A stretch of DNA of 64,000 nucleotides, taken from assembly GCA_035255085.1 (NCBI GenBank), contig DATEZY010000113.1, positions 17,584 through 81,583 on the forward strand. The letters run 5' to 3'. Within the stretch, counting starts at the first letter, position 1. Each line of letters begins with the position of its first letter. The notes below the pieces were generated by a model that worked only from the letters and a program-made list of their open reading frames with translations, was not told where the DNA came from and did no database searches. This DNA comes from Azospira sp035255085 (GTDB lineage: Bacteria; Pseudomonadota; Gammaproteobacteria; Burkholderiales; Rhodocyclaceae). The position numbers and the translations under genes were made by a program. Shown here piece after piece: positions 17,395 through 25,900 of the stretch.

Positions 17395-19095
17395 ATGTAC
17401 CGATCGCGTAGCGAGAGCAACCCCCTGGAGAGCGCTTTCTTCAAGCTCCCGGACACCCTGCTGCTGGTGTTCGACCAGGAATGGGGCCTGCGCCTGGTGA
17501 GCGAGGCCTGGTCGGCCGCCTTGGGGTTCAGCCGCCAGGAGCTGGAACAGGGCAATTTCATCACCCTGCTGCACCCGGACGATCAGGCCGGCTGCGTCAC
17601 CAAGCTGCGTAGCCTCAACGCCGCCAACCCTACCCTGCGCTTTTCCAGCCGCTGCCGGCGCCAGGATCAGGGCTACCTGGGGGTAGCCTGGAGCGTCACC
17701 TTCGACGCGGTGGAAGGCCTCTATTACGCTTCGGCCCACGAGACCGCCCTCAACCTCGGCGGCAGCGAAGCGGTACTGCCCGACATGTTCGTGGACGGGC
17801 TCACCGGCCTGCCCAACCGCAGCCTCTTTCTCGACCGCCTGGAGCACACCCAGCGCCGCGCCGAGCGGCGCAAGGACATCCAGTTCGCCGTGCTCTACTG
17901 CGGCATCGACCGCTTCAAGGTGGTCAATAACAGCCTCGGCCACCGCATGGGCGACCTGCTGCTGATGAGTGTGGCCAACCTGATCCGCAACACCATCCGC
18001 CCCACGGACATGGTGGCGCGCCTGGCCGGCGACGAATTCGGCCTGATCCTGGAAGACATCCGGGACGTCAGCTCGACCCTGCACGTGGTCAATCGCATCC
18101 AGCAGAAACTGGTGCTGCCCTTCACCCTGAACGAGCACGAGGTATTCGCCACCGTCTCCTTCGGCATCGTCGTCAGCGGCCCGGAATACACCCATCCGGA
18201 CCCCATGATCCGGGATGCCAACATGGCCATGGTCCAGGCCAAGGACCAGGGCGGCGGCGGCTACGTGCTGTTCAACCAGGAAATGCACGACCGGGCGGTG
18301 CGCCGCCTGGAACTGGAGCTGGACCTGCGCCATGCCCTAGAGCGGGGCGAGTTCCAGGCCTACTACCAACCCATCGTCCGCCTGGCCGACGGCCGCCTCA
18401 CCGGTTTCGAGGCCCTGGTGCGCTGGAACCACCCAGGCAAGGGCCTGATCTCCCCCGTCGAGTTCATTCCCGTGGCCGAGGAAACCGGCCTGATCGTGCC
18501 CCTGGGGCGCTGGATGCTGCGCGAAGCCTGCCGCCAGGCCCGGGACTGGCAGTTGCGCCTGGCCGACCAGGGCCCGCTCACGGTCAGCGTCAATCTCTCG
18601 GCCAAGCAGGTGCTGCATCCCAACCTGATCCAGGATGTGGAGGCGGCCCTGGCCGAGACCGACCTGCCCCCGTCCCTGCTGAAGCTGGAAATCACCGAGA
18701 GCGCCATGATGGAAGACGCCGAGCGCGCCATTCCCCTGCTCTGCCGCCTCAAGGAACTGGGCCTGCGCCTGCTGCTGGACGATTTCGGCACCGGCTACTC
18801 CTCCCTCTCCTACCTGCACCGCCTGCCCATCGACACCCTCAAGGTGGACCGCTCCTTCGTTATGGACCTGCACCAGAACGAAACCGACCGGCACTTCGTC
18901 GAAACCATCGTGCACCTGGCCCACAAGCTGGGTCGGGACCTCATCTGCGAAGGCGTCGAACTGGCCGAGCAGGCAGAAATCCTGGCCGCCATGGGCGTGG
19001 AATACAGCCAGGGCTTCCTCTACTCCCGGCCGGTGGCCGCCAACGAGGCCGAGATGCTGATTCTCACCGGCGTCGGCCAGGATAGCACCGCCTAA
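17395..19095 (+). CDS. PAS-GGDEF-EAL cyclic-di-GMP signalling protein
   Basis: 566 residues from ATG 17395; an in-frame ATG at 17341 would add 18. A PAS-like domain (about 15-120: LLLVFDQEWGLRLVSEAWSAALGFS) precedes GGDEF and EAL domains. The cyclase motif is AGDEF (about 209), a variant seen in active cyclases. The phosphodiesterase domain keeps GFEALVRWNHP (about 337), LDDFGTGYSS (about 461) and LKVDRSFV, so hydrolysis looks possible. No membrane segments: cytoplasmic. Whether net activity is synthesis or breakdown cannot be told. No obvious link to the neighbouring cobalamin genes. Confidence 0.88.
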   Translation: MYRSRSESNPLESAFFKLPDTLLLVFDQEWGLRLVSEAWSAALGFSRQELEQGNFITLLHPDDQAGCVTKLRSLNAANPTLRFSSRCRRQDQGYLGVAWSVTFDAVEGLYYASAHETALNLGGSEAVLPDMFVDGLTGLPNRSLFLDRLEHTQRRAERRKDIQFAVLYCGIDRFKVVNNSLGHRMGDLLLMSVANLIRNTIRPTDMVARLAGDEFGLILEDIRDVSSTLHVVNRIQQKLVLPFTLNEHEVFATVSFGIVVSGPEYTHPDPMIRDANMAMVQAKDQGGGGYVLFNQEMHDRAVRRLELELDLRHALERGEFQAYYQPIVRLADGRLTGFEALVRWNHPGKGLISPVEFIPVAEETGLIVPLGRWMLREACRQARDWQLRLADQGPLTVSVNLSAKQVLHPNLIQDVEAALAETDLPPSLLKLEITESAMMEDAERAIPLLCRLKELGLRLLLDDFGTGYSSLSYLHRLPIDTLKVDRSFVMDLHQNETDRHFVETIVHLAHKLGRDLICEGVELAEQAEILAAMGVEYSQGFLYSRPVAANEAEMLILTGVGQDSTA

Positions 19096-19130
19096 GTTTC
19101 AACCCCATTTCAACCGATGACCGCCTGCCC

Positions 19131-19814
19131 ATGACTCAAGCGCGCCCTGCCATCGTCCTCCTCTCCGGCGGCCTGGACTCCGCCACCTGCCTCGCCATCG
19201 CCAAGAGCGAAGGCTTCGCCCCCTATTGCCTGTCCTTCGACTACGGCCAGCGCCATAAGGCCGAACTCATCGCCGCCGGCCGGGTGGCGACCGCCCTGGG
19301 CGCCCGGGAGCACCGGGTGGTGAAGCTGGACATCGGCCAGTTCGGCGGCTCGGCCCTCACCGACACGGCCATCGACGTGCCAGTCGAGGGCGTGCAGCCA
19401 GGCATTCCCGTCACCTACGTGCCGGCCCGCAACACCGTCATGCTCTCCTTCGCCCTGGCCTGGGCCGAGGTGCTGGGCGCCCAGGACATCTTCGTCGGCG
19501 TCAATGCGGTGGATTACTCCGGCTACCCGGACTGCCGCCCGGAATACATCGCCGCCTTCGAGACCATGGCCAACCTGGCCACCAAGGCCGGGGTGGAAGG
19601 CAGCCACCTCTCCATCCACGCCCCCCTGATCGACCTCTCCAAGGCCCGGATCATCCAGCGCGGCACCGCCCTGGGCGTCGATTACGGCCTCACCGTGTCC
19701 TGCTATCAGGCCGACGACGCCGGCCGGGCCTGCGGCGCCTGCGATTCCTGCCGCCTGCGCCGGGACGGCTTCGCCGCCGCCGGCCTGCCGGACCCCACCC
19801 CCTACCGCACCTAA
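19131..19814 (+). CDS. queC: 7-cyano-7-deazaguanine synthase QueC
   Basis: 227 residues. PP-loop LLSGGLDSATC (residues 12-22) activates the substrate with ATP, and the C-terminal zinc site is C-YQADDAGRACGACDSC. QueC converts 7-carboxy-7-deazaguanine to preQ0 with ammonia, in queuosine tRNA modification. It lies 35 bases after the GGDEF/EAL gene and 7 bases before a membrane transporter. Confidence 0.95.
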   Translation: MTQARPAIVLLSGGLDSATCLAIAKSEGFAPYCLSFDYGQRHKAELIAAGRVATALGAREHRVVKLDIGQFGGSALTDTAIDVPVEGVQPGIPVTYVPARNTVMLSFALAWAEVLGAQDIFVGVNAVDYSGYPDCRPEYIAAFETMANLATKAGVEGSHLSIHAPLIDLSKARIIQRGTALGVDYGLTVSCYQADDAGRACGACDSCRLRRDGFAAAGLPDPTPYRT

Positions 19815-19821
19815 TTCCGCC

Positions 19822-20919
19822 GTGGCCACCACCAGCCTCATCCTCTGGCTCGCCTTCGGCCTGGGTGCCCTGGTGGGGGCCAGCGGCAGCCGCAGCCACT
19901 TCTGCACCATGGGGGCGATGGCCGACATCGTGAACATGGGAGACTGGAACCGCATGCGCATGTGGTTCCTGGCCATGGGCATGGCCATCCTCGGCACCGC
20001 CGGGCTGCAACTGGCCGGCCTCATCGACATTACCCAGTCCATTTACACCGGCCCCCGCCTGCCCTGGCTCTCCCATGTCGTCGGCGGCCTCACCTTCGGG
20101 GCCGGCATGGTGCTGGCCTCGGGCTGCGGTGCCAAGACCCTGATCCGCATCGGCGGCGGCAGCCTCAAGTCCCTGGTGGTCTTCCTGGTCATGGGCCTCA
20201 CCGCCAGCATCACCCTGCGCGGCCTCCTGGGCGTCGGCCGGGCTGCCTGGCTGGACCCGGCCAGCCTCTACCTGGACACCGGCCGCCAGGATCTGCCCAG
20301 TCTCCTCGCCGCCGCTACCGGACTTCCCCCGGCCACCGCCCTGGCGGCCCTGGCCGGCGGCCTCGGCCTCGCCCTATGCCTGGCCGCCCTGGCGCGGCAA
20401 GACTTTCGCACCCGGGACAACCTCCTCGGTGGGCTCGGCGTCGGCCTAGCCGTAGTCGGTGGCTGGTATGTCAGCGGCCACCTGGGCTTCGTGCCGGAAG
20501 ACCCGGACACCCTGCAGCCGGCCTTCCTCGCCACCAACAGCGGCCGCATGGAATCCCTGAGCTTCGTCGCGCCCCAAGCCTATACCCTGGACCTGCTCAT
20601 GTCCTGGTCCGACACCAGCCGCAAGCTGAGCTTCGGCATCGCCACGGCCCTCGGCGTGGTCGCCGGCAGCCTGGTGGAGGCCCTGATGAGCCAGAGCTTC
20701 CGCTGGGAAGGCTTCCGCGACACCGAGGACACCGCCAGCCACCTGATCGGCGCCGCCCTCATGGGTTTCGGCGGCGTCACTGCCCTCGGTTGCAGCATCG
20801 GCCAGGGCGTCACCGGCCTATCCACCCTGGCCCTGGGCTCGATCCTGACCCTGGCCGCGATCCTCGCCGGGGCCTGGACGGCCTTGAAAATCCAGTACTG
20901 GCGACTGCTGCGCGAGTGA
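19822..20919 (+). CDS. YeeE/YedE-family sulfur transporter (TsuA-like)
   Basis: 365 residues from a GTG start 7 bases after queC. About nine to ten membrane helices in two related halves. Each half carries the family cysteine motif: GMVLASGCGAKTLIRIGGGS (about residue 94) and ALGCSIGQGVTG (about residue 320), with a further SHFCTMGAMADI near the N-terminus. TsuA proteins import thiosulfate through cysteine relays. The substrate here is inferred. Tight spacing to queC suggests co-transcription. Confidence 0.82.
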   Translation: MATTSLILWLAFGLGALVGASGSRSHFCTMGAMADIVNMGDWNRMRMWFLAMGMAILGTAGLQLAGLIDITQSIYTGPRLPWLSHVVGGLTFGAGMVLASGCGAKTLIRIGGGSLKSLVVFLVMGLTASITLRGLLGVGRAAWLDPASLYLDTGRQDLPSLLAAATGLPPATALAALAGGLGLALCLAALARQDFRTRDNLLGGLGVGLAVVGGWYVSGHLGFVPEDPDTLQPAFLATNSGRMESLSFVAPQAYTLDLLMSWSDTSRKLSFGIATALGVVAGSLVEALMSQSFRWEGFRDTEDTASHLIGAALMGFGGVTALGCSIGQGVTGLSTLALGSILTLAAILAGAWTALKIQYWRLLRE

Positions 20920-20989
20920 TAGTGGCAGCACCGGCACACCTCCGCCTTCATCGGAGCCAGTCTGAGACCAACCCCACGCCAACTTTTGT

Positions 20990-21018
20990 TTGACAGGAAT
21001 CCCGGCCCCTCCTATAAT
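20990..21018 (+). promoter_or_regulatory. Consensus sigma70 promoter for the tRNA cluster
   Basis: TTGACA at 20990-20995 and TATAAT at 21013-21018 are both perfect matches with the optimal 17-base spacer. A GC-rich discriminator (TCGCGCTCC) follows, as expected for a stringently controlled stable-RNA promoter. It lies 17 bases before the first tRNA. Confidence 0.93.
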
Positions 21019-21035
21019 TCGCGCTCCGTTTTTGG

Positions 21036-21111
21036 GGGTCGGTAGCTCAGTCGGTAGAGCAGCGGACTTTTAATCCGTTGGTCGCGAGTTCGAATCTCGC
21101 CCGACCCACCA
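21036..21111 (+). tRNA. tRNA-Lys (anticodon UUU)
   Basis: 76 bases including encoded CCA. Acceptor GGGTCGG pairs with CCGACCC; the anticodon loop CTTTTAA gives UUU; the T arm carries GTTCGAATC. All four arms fold. Confidence 0.97.
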
Positions 21112-21156
21112 CAAGACGTAATGAGGGCAGCTCCTGCTGTAAAAAGAGCACCTCTT

Positions 21157-21232
21157 GGGTTGTTAGCTCAGTTGGTAGAGCAGCGGACTCTTAATCCGTA
21201 GGTCGAGTGTTCGAGCCACTCACAACCCACCA
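21157..21232 (+). tRNA. tRNA-Lys (anticodon CUU)
   Basis: 76 bases including encoded CCA. Acceptor GGGTTGT pairs with ACAACCC; the anticodon loop CTCTTAA gives CUU. It shares the D arm and anticodon stem with the upstream tRNA-Lys(UUU), suggesting an old duplication. Confidence 0.96.
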
Positions 21233-21239
21233 GAATTCC

Positions 21240-21270
21240 GACGGCTCCTAGAAATGGGAGCCGTCTTTGT
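21240..21270 (+). terminator. Rho-independent terminator after tRNA-Lys(CUU)
   Basis: A 9-bp stem GACGGCTCC (21240-21248) with GGAGCCGTC (21257-21265) is followed by TTTGTTT. It lies between the second and third tRNA, so the Thr tRNA may rely on read-through or its own promoter. Confidence 0.8.
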
Positions 21271-21311
21271 TTGAGCACTCCGCTGCTGTTACACGACAGC
21301 AGCAACGATGG

Positions 21312-21386
21312 GCCCATGTAGCTCAGTGGCAGAGCACTCCCTTGGTAAGGGAGAGGTCGGCAGTTCAATCCTGCCCATGGGCACCA
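21312..21386 (+). tRNA. tRNA-Thr (anticodon GGU)
   Basis: 75 bases including encoded CCA. Acceptor GCCCATG pairs with CATGGGC; the anticodon stem CTCCC/GGGAG holds the loop TTGGTAA, giving GGU. T arm CAGTTCAATCCTG is normal. Confidence 0.96.
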
Positions 21387-21402
21387 CCAGATTCGAGCCA
21401 GA

Positions 21403-21427
21403 AGCCCAACCACCCGGTTGGGCTTTT
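21403..21427 (+). terminator. Rho-independent terminator after tRNA-Thr
   Basis: A 7-bp stem GCCCAAC (21404-21410) with GTTGGGC (21417-21423) is followed by TTTT. Confidence 0.8.
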
Positions 21428-21520
21428 CGCTTTATGACCCCCTTTGGACCGCCTTCGGTCATGCCCCGGTAACATCCCCAGTCCAATCTCGATCCATCAC
21501 AGTTTCAAAGTGAGGTCGCG

Positions 21521-21754
21521 ATGGACACCATCTTCTGCCATTCCTGCCGGGTGCAGCATCCCAAGGAACAGATGCGGCTCTACCCCACCAAGCACGGACG
21601 ACGCTGGCGCTGCCGGCGCAGCATCGCCGGCGCCAGCAGCAGCCCCGCCGAGCGGGACGCCTTCGGACAGCAGCAGACGGTCATCAATCGGGAACAGGCG
21701 CGGCTGCATGCCCAATACACCCGACTCCTGCGCCAAAAGGACGGCCTGGGCTGA
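21521..21754 (+). CDS. Small cysteine-containing protein, unknown function
   Basis: 77 residues from ATG 21521, with GAGG 5 bases upstream. The N-terminus has FCHSCRVQHP and a further cysteine in RWRCRRS, which could be a partial zinc knuckle (only three cysteines are present). The rest is rich in Gln, Arg and Glu and probably helical. No family recognised. It stands alone between the tRNA terminator and the ylqF terminator. Codon use looks like that of its neighbours. Confidence 0.5.
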   Translation: MDTIFCHSCRVQHPKEQMRLYPTKHGRRWRCRRSIAGASSSPAERDAFGQQQTVINREQARLHAQYTRLLRQKDGLG

Positions 21755-21785
21755 CGCCATCGGCTTGCACTCTTACGACGGGCGA

Positions 21786-21811
21786 AAAAAAGCCGCCCAA
21801 CGCGGGGCGGC
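21786..21811 (-). terminator. Rho-independent terminator downstream of ylqF
   Basis: A 7-bp stem GCCGCCC (about 21792-21798) with GGGCGGC (21805-21811). On the minus strand it is followed by a run of seven U (complement of 21785-21791), 135 bases after the ylqF stop. Confidence 0.7.
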
Positions 21812-21945
21812 AATAAGGGATTACATGGGATTACGTGGAGCGCACACACATTTCTGCGCGGAAACCATGCTAGCCCTCCAGTGTTCCCGTTTCATTACAG
21901 GCGGCTTGGGTGCCGATCCGCGCCAAAAAAGCGGGAGCCCCCCCC

Positions 21946-22857
21946 CTAGGCGCCAGAATCGTCGTCAGGGTCCGCCAGGTCGGCATTGGGTGCGAGCGGC
22001 GGCTCTGCCAGCATGGCCGCGCGGCTTTCCGGAGTCTCCAGGCTGATGCGACCAAGGATGCCGTCCCGGTAATCCTGCAGCAGGGTCAGGGCGGCCTTTT
22101 CCAGGTCCAGGGCACCGCCCTTCATGCGGAAGGCGCGGCGCTTGGCCACGGCCTCGATCAGCCCGGGGCCGTCCATGCCCTCCAGGGAACAGCCGTAGCG
22201 GGCCGCCACCAGGGCCGGGTAACGCTTGAGCAGCAGGTCGCCGAGGAAGGTGGCGACCTCCTCCTCGATCACTGCATTGATGCCGATCGCATGGCTGGCG
22301 GCGAGCATCAGGCCGTCGCTGGGATATTCGATCTTGGGCCATAGCAGGCCCGGGGTATCCACCAGGGACATGCGGTCGTTGATGTCCAGGCGCTGCTGGT
22401 TCTTGGTCACCGCCGGCTGGTCCCCCACCGCCGCCACCTTGCGCTTCAGGAGGGCGTTCATCAGGGTGGATTTGCCGACGTTGGGGATGCCCATGATCAT
22501 CATGCGCAGGGGCTTCAGGGTGGTGCCCCGGTGAGGCGCCAGCTCCAGGCAGAGCTTGGGCACCCGAGCCACGTCCCCGGCCTTCTTGCAGGACAGGGCC
22601 ACCGCCTTGACGCCCTCCTGGGCATTGTAGAACTGGAGCCAGGCCTGGGTCGCCGCCGGGTCCGCCAGGTCGGCCTTGTTCAGGATCTTCAGGCAGGGGC
22701 GCTGGCGGTGCTGGCGCAGGGGCTCGATCATGGGATTGCGACTGGCCTCGGGCAGGCGGGCGTCCAGCACCTCGATCACCACATCGATGGTGGCCATGGC
22801 CTCGGCGGCCTTCTTTTTCGCGGCGGCCATGTGGCCGGGGAACCATTGGATGGACAT
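21946..22857 (-). CDS. ylqF: Ribosome biogenesis GTPase YlqF
   Basis: 303 residues, starting MSIQWFPGHMAAAKKKAAEAM, the family hallmark. The GTPase is circularly permuted: the G4 motif (LNKADLAD) comes before the P-loop G1 (GIPNVGKSTLMNALL) and G3 (VDTPGLLWP). YlqF/RbgA proteins help late assembly of the 50S subunit. The N-terminus and order of G motifs make the call firm. Convergent small gene lies downstream. Confidence 0.92.
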   Translation of the reverse strand: MSIQWFPGHMAAAKKKAAEAMATIDVVIEVLDARLPEASRNPMIEPLRQHRQRPCLKILNKADLADPAATQAWLQFYNAQEGVKAVALSCKKAGDVARVPKLCLELAPHRGTTLKPLRMMIMGIPNVGKSTLMNALLKRKVAAVGDQPAVTKNQQRLDINDRMSLVDTPGLLWPKIEYPSDGLMLAASHAIGINAVIEEEVATFLGDLLLKRYPALVAARYGCSLEGMDGPGLIEAVAKRRAFRMKGGALDLEKAALTLLQDYRDGILGRISLETPESRAAMLAEPPLAPNADLADPDDDSGA

Positions 22858-22948
22858 GCAGGACTTCTAAAGCGGGAAAGGCGCCATTTTACGCTGAGGT
22901 GGCAGCCGTCGCTGTAAAACTCCCCTCCCCCTCCCGCCCCGGCCGCCC

Positions 22949-25900
22949 TTATTGGCCGAGACGGATGCCGAAGCGCAGCTTCTCCAGGGCCCCGAGGAAA
23001 TGGTCGCGCATGGCCAGCAGCTCGGGCAGGCGCACCCGGGCGGCCGGTGCCTGGCCCCGGGCCTTGAGATCCAGCAGCTCGTCGCCCAGGCGATGCACTC
23101 CCAGGTGCAGCTGCTCCAGGGACTGGAACACCGGCAGGCGGCCGTAGCGCTGCCGGCCAGGACCCCGGTACCAGCGGCCGAAGCGGCATTCCTCGGGGCC
23201 GGGCAGCCGCAGGGCGCTACTCGGCACGTTGTCATCCAGTCCGGCCACCACCCGCTCGATCCAGCGCCGGTGATCTACCTCCACCCCCACCAGAGGCAGG
23301 TCTTCCCGGGCCCACAGCAGGCTGCGGCTGGCCACCCACTGGGGATGGGGAACGAAGCCCTGGATCCAGGTCGGCAGCTGTTCCGGCGGCATGGGCCGGG
23401 CAATGCCGTAGCCCTGGGCCAGGTCGCAGCCGAGCTGGAGCAGCAGCACCCCGTGCTCCGCCGTCTCCACCCCCTCGGCCACCACGTCCCGCTGGAAGGC
23501 CTGGGCCAGGCCGATGACACCTTCGACGATGGCCAGGTCCTCCGGATCCTCCAGCATGTCACGGACGAAGGTCTGGTCGATCTTGAGCACGCTGGCCGGC
23601 AAGCGCTTAAGGTAGGTGAGGGAGGAATAGCCGGTGCCGAAGTCGTCCAGGGCCACCGCCACCCCCAGGGCACGGCAGGCGCCGATGACGTCGGAGACCT
23701 GGGCCATGTCGTCGAGGGCGGTGGTTTCGAGGATTTCCAGCTCCAGAGAGCCGGGCGGCACTTCCGGGTGGCACGCCAGCAACTCCTCCAGCCGGGCAAC
23801 GAAACCGGGCTGCTGCAGGTGCCGCCCGGAAATATTGACGCTCACCACCAGGCTGAGCCCCCGGGCCCGCCACTCGGCCTGCTGCCGCAGGGCTTCCTGC
23901 AGCACCCAGCCCCCCAGGGGGGCGGCCAGGTCCGTGTCTTCCACCAGGGGCAGGAACTCCCCCGGCGGCAGCAGGCCCCGCTCCGGGTGCTGCCAGCGGA
24001 TCAGGGCCTCGGCGCCGAGCACCTGGCCGTGGCGCATATTCACCTTGGGCTGGTAGTGCAGGCGCATCTCGCCGTTCTCCAGGGCTTCCTCCACCCGAGT
24101 CACTGCCTCGTGCCGGGCCTGGACGCGGCGGTCGCCTTCCGGATCGAAGAAATGGTAGCGGCTGCGCCCGGTCTGCTTGGCCTGGTACATGGCCTGATCG
24201 GCATGACGCAACAAGGTATCCGGGGTGGAGGCGTCCTGGGGATAGAGGGTGACACCAATGCTCGCCGACAGGCTGACGGCATGGCCGGAGACGCTGTAGG
24301 GCTCGGCCAGGGCCTGCAGGATGCGCTGCAGGGCCGCCTCGCATTCGGCCCGATCCTTGAGTTCGCCAAAGAGCAGGACGAATTCGTCGCCCCCCAGGCG
24401 GGCCACCGTATCGCCGGCCCGCAAATCCGCCCGCAAACGGGCAGCCACCTCGATCAGCAGCTGGTCGCCGGCCTCGTGACCGAACTGGTCATTGACCGGT
24501 TTGAAACCGTCCAGATCCAGGTACACCACCGCCAACAGGGAGTTCTGGCGCCGGGTCTGGGCCAGGGCATGCTGCAGGCGGTCGGCAAACAAGAGGCGGT
24601 TCGGCAGCTGGGTCAGGGCGTCGTAATGGGCGATGCGCTCCAGGCGCTCTTCTCCCCGCTTGCGCTCGGTAATGTCGCTGAAAATGGTGGCAAAACCGCT
24701 CTTCTCCCAGGGCACCACGGAAATCTGGAAATACTTCTCCATGGGCGCGAAATAGCGCTCCAGGCTGTGGCCCTGGCCGCCCAGGGCCACCTCGGCATAT
24801 TCCTGCAGGAAGGGCGCCTGCGCCGTGCCATAGATTTCACTGCCCAACTTGCCCAGCACCTGTTCCCGGGATAGCTGGAGAATGGCCTCGTAGCGGGCAT
24901 TGCAATCCACCAGGCGGTAATCGGCCGGTCGGCCCTGGGCATCCAGGACCAATTGATGCAGGGCCACCCCCTCCCCCATGTTGGTGAAGAGGGAGCGGAA
25001 ACGCTCCTCACTGGCCCGCAGGGCGGTCTCGGCCCGGGCATGCTCGATGGCGATGCTGGCCAGGCCAGCGACCTGCTGGATGGTGGCGATATCCGACTCG
25101 CTCGGCAGGGCCGGCTGCCGCTGATAAACGGCGAAAGAGCCAATGGCCTTGCCCCCGGCGCTGAAAATGGGCTCGGACCAGCAGGCTCCCAGGCCAGCCC
25201 GCTGCACGTGGTCCTGGAAAAGCTGCCAATAGGGATGGGTGTGCAGATTCTCGGCCACCACCCTCTCCCCCCGGTAGATGGCAGTGCCGCAGCACCCGAC
25301 GCCATCTCCCACTTCCAGCGCTTCCACGGCCCGGTTGTAGAAATCCGGCAGACCTGGAGCCGCCCCCACCTTGAGATGGCGGCCGTCCTCGGCGAGCAGC
25401 AGGATGGAGCAGATCCAGCCCGCCGCTTCGGCCTCCACGGCGGCGACGATCGCCGCCAACACCTGCTCCAGGGGCTCGCCCCGGGCCAATTTCTCCAGGA
25501 CCTGGCTGCGCATGCGGTCCCGCATTTCCACCCAGCGCTTGGCCGTGATATCCCGGGCGATGCCGAGGATGCCCTGGATCGACCCGTCCTGACGCCGCAC
25601 CGGGGCCTTGGTGATTTCAAACAGGGGTGCCGCGCCACTGGGCATGCGCAGGCGCTGCTCCCGGGTAAATGGCTCGCCCCGGGTCAGGGCATCCCCATCC
25701 TGCTGGCGCATGAAGGCGGCCTCCTCCGGCGCGAACAGCTCGCTGTCGGTGTGACCGACGATGCCTTCCTGCGGCAGACCGAGGGTAGCCGCGTGCTGGC
25801 GGTTGGAAATAAGGAAGGTGCCCTGGGTATCCTTCAGCCACACCATGTCGGGCAGGGCATCCACCAAGGTTCCGAGGAGGGAACGCTCGTCGCTCAGCTG

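Noticed and set aside
21036..21386. tRNA cluster as integration site of a genomic island
   Set aside because: No integrase, direct repeat of a tRNA end, or change in base composition nearby.
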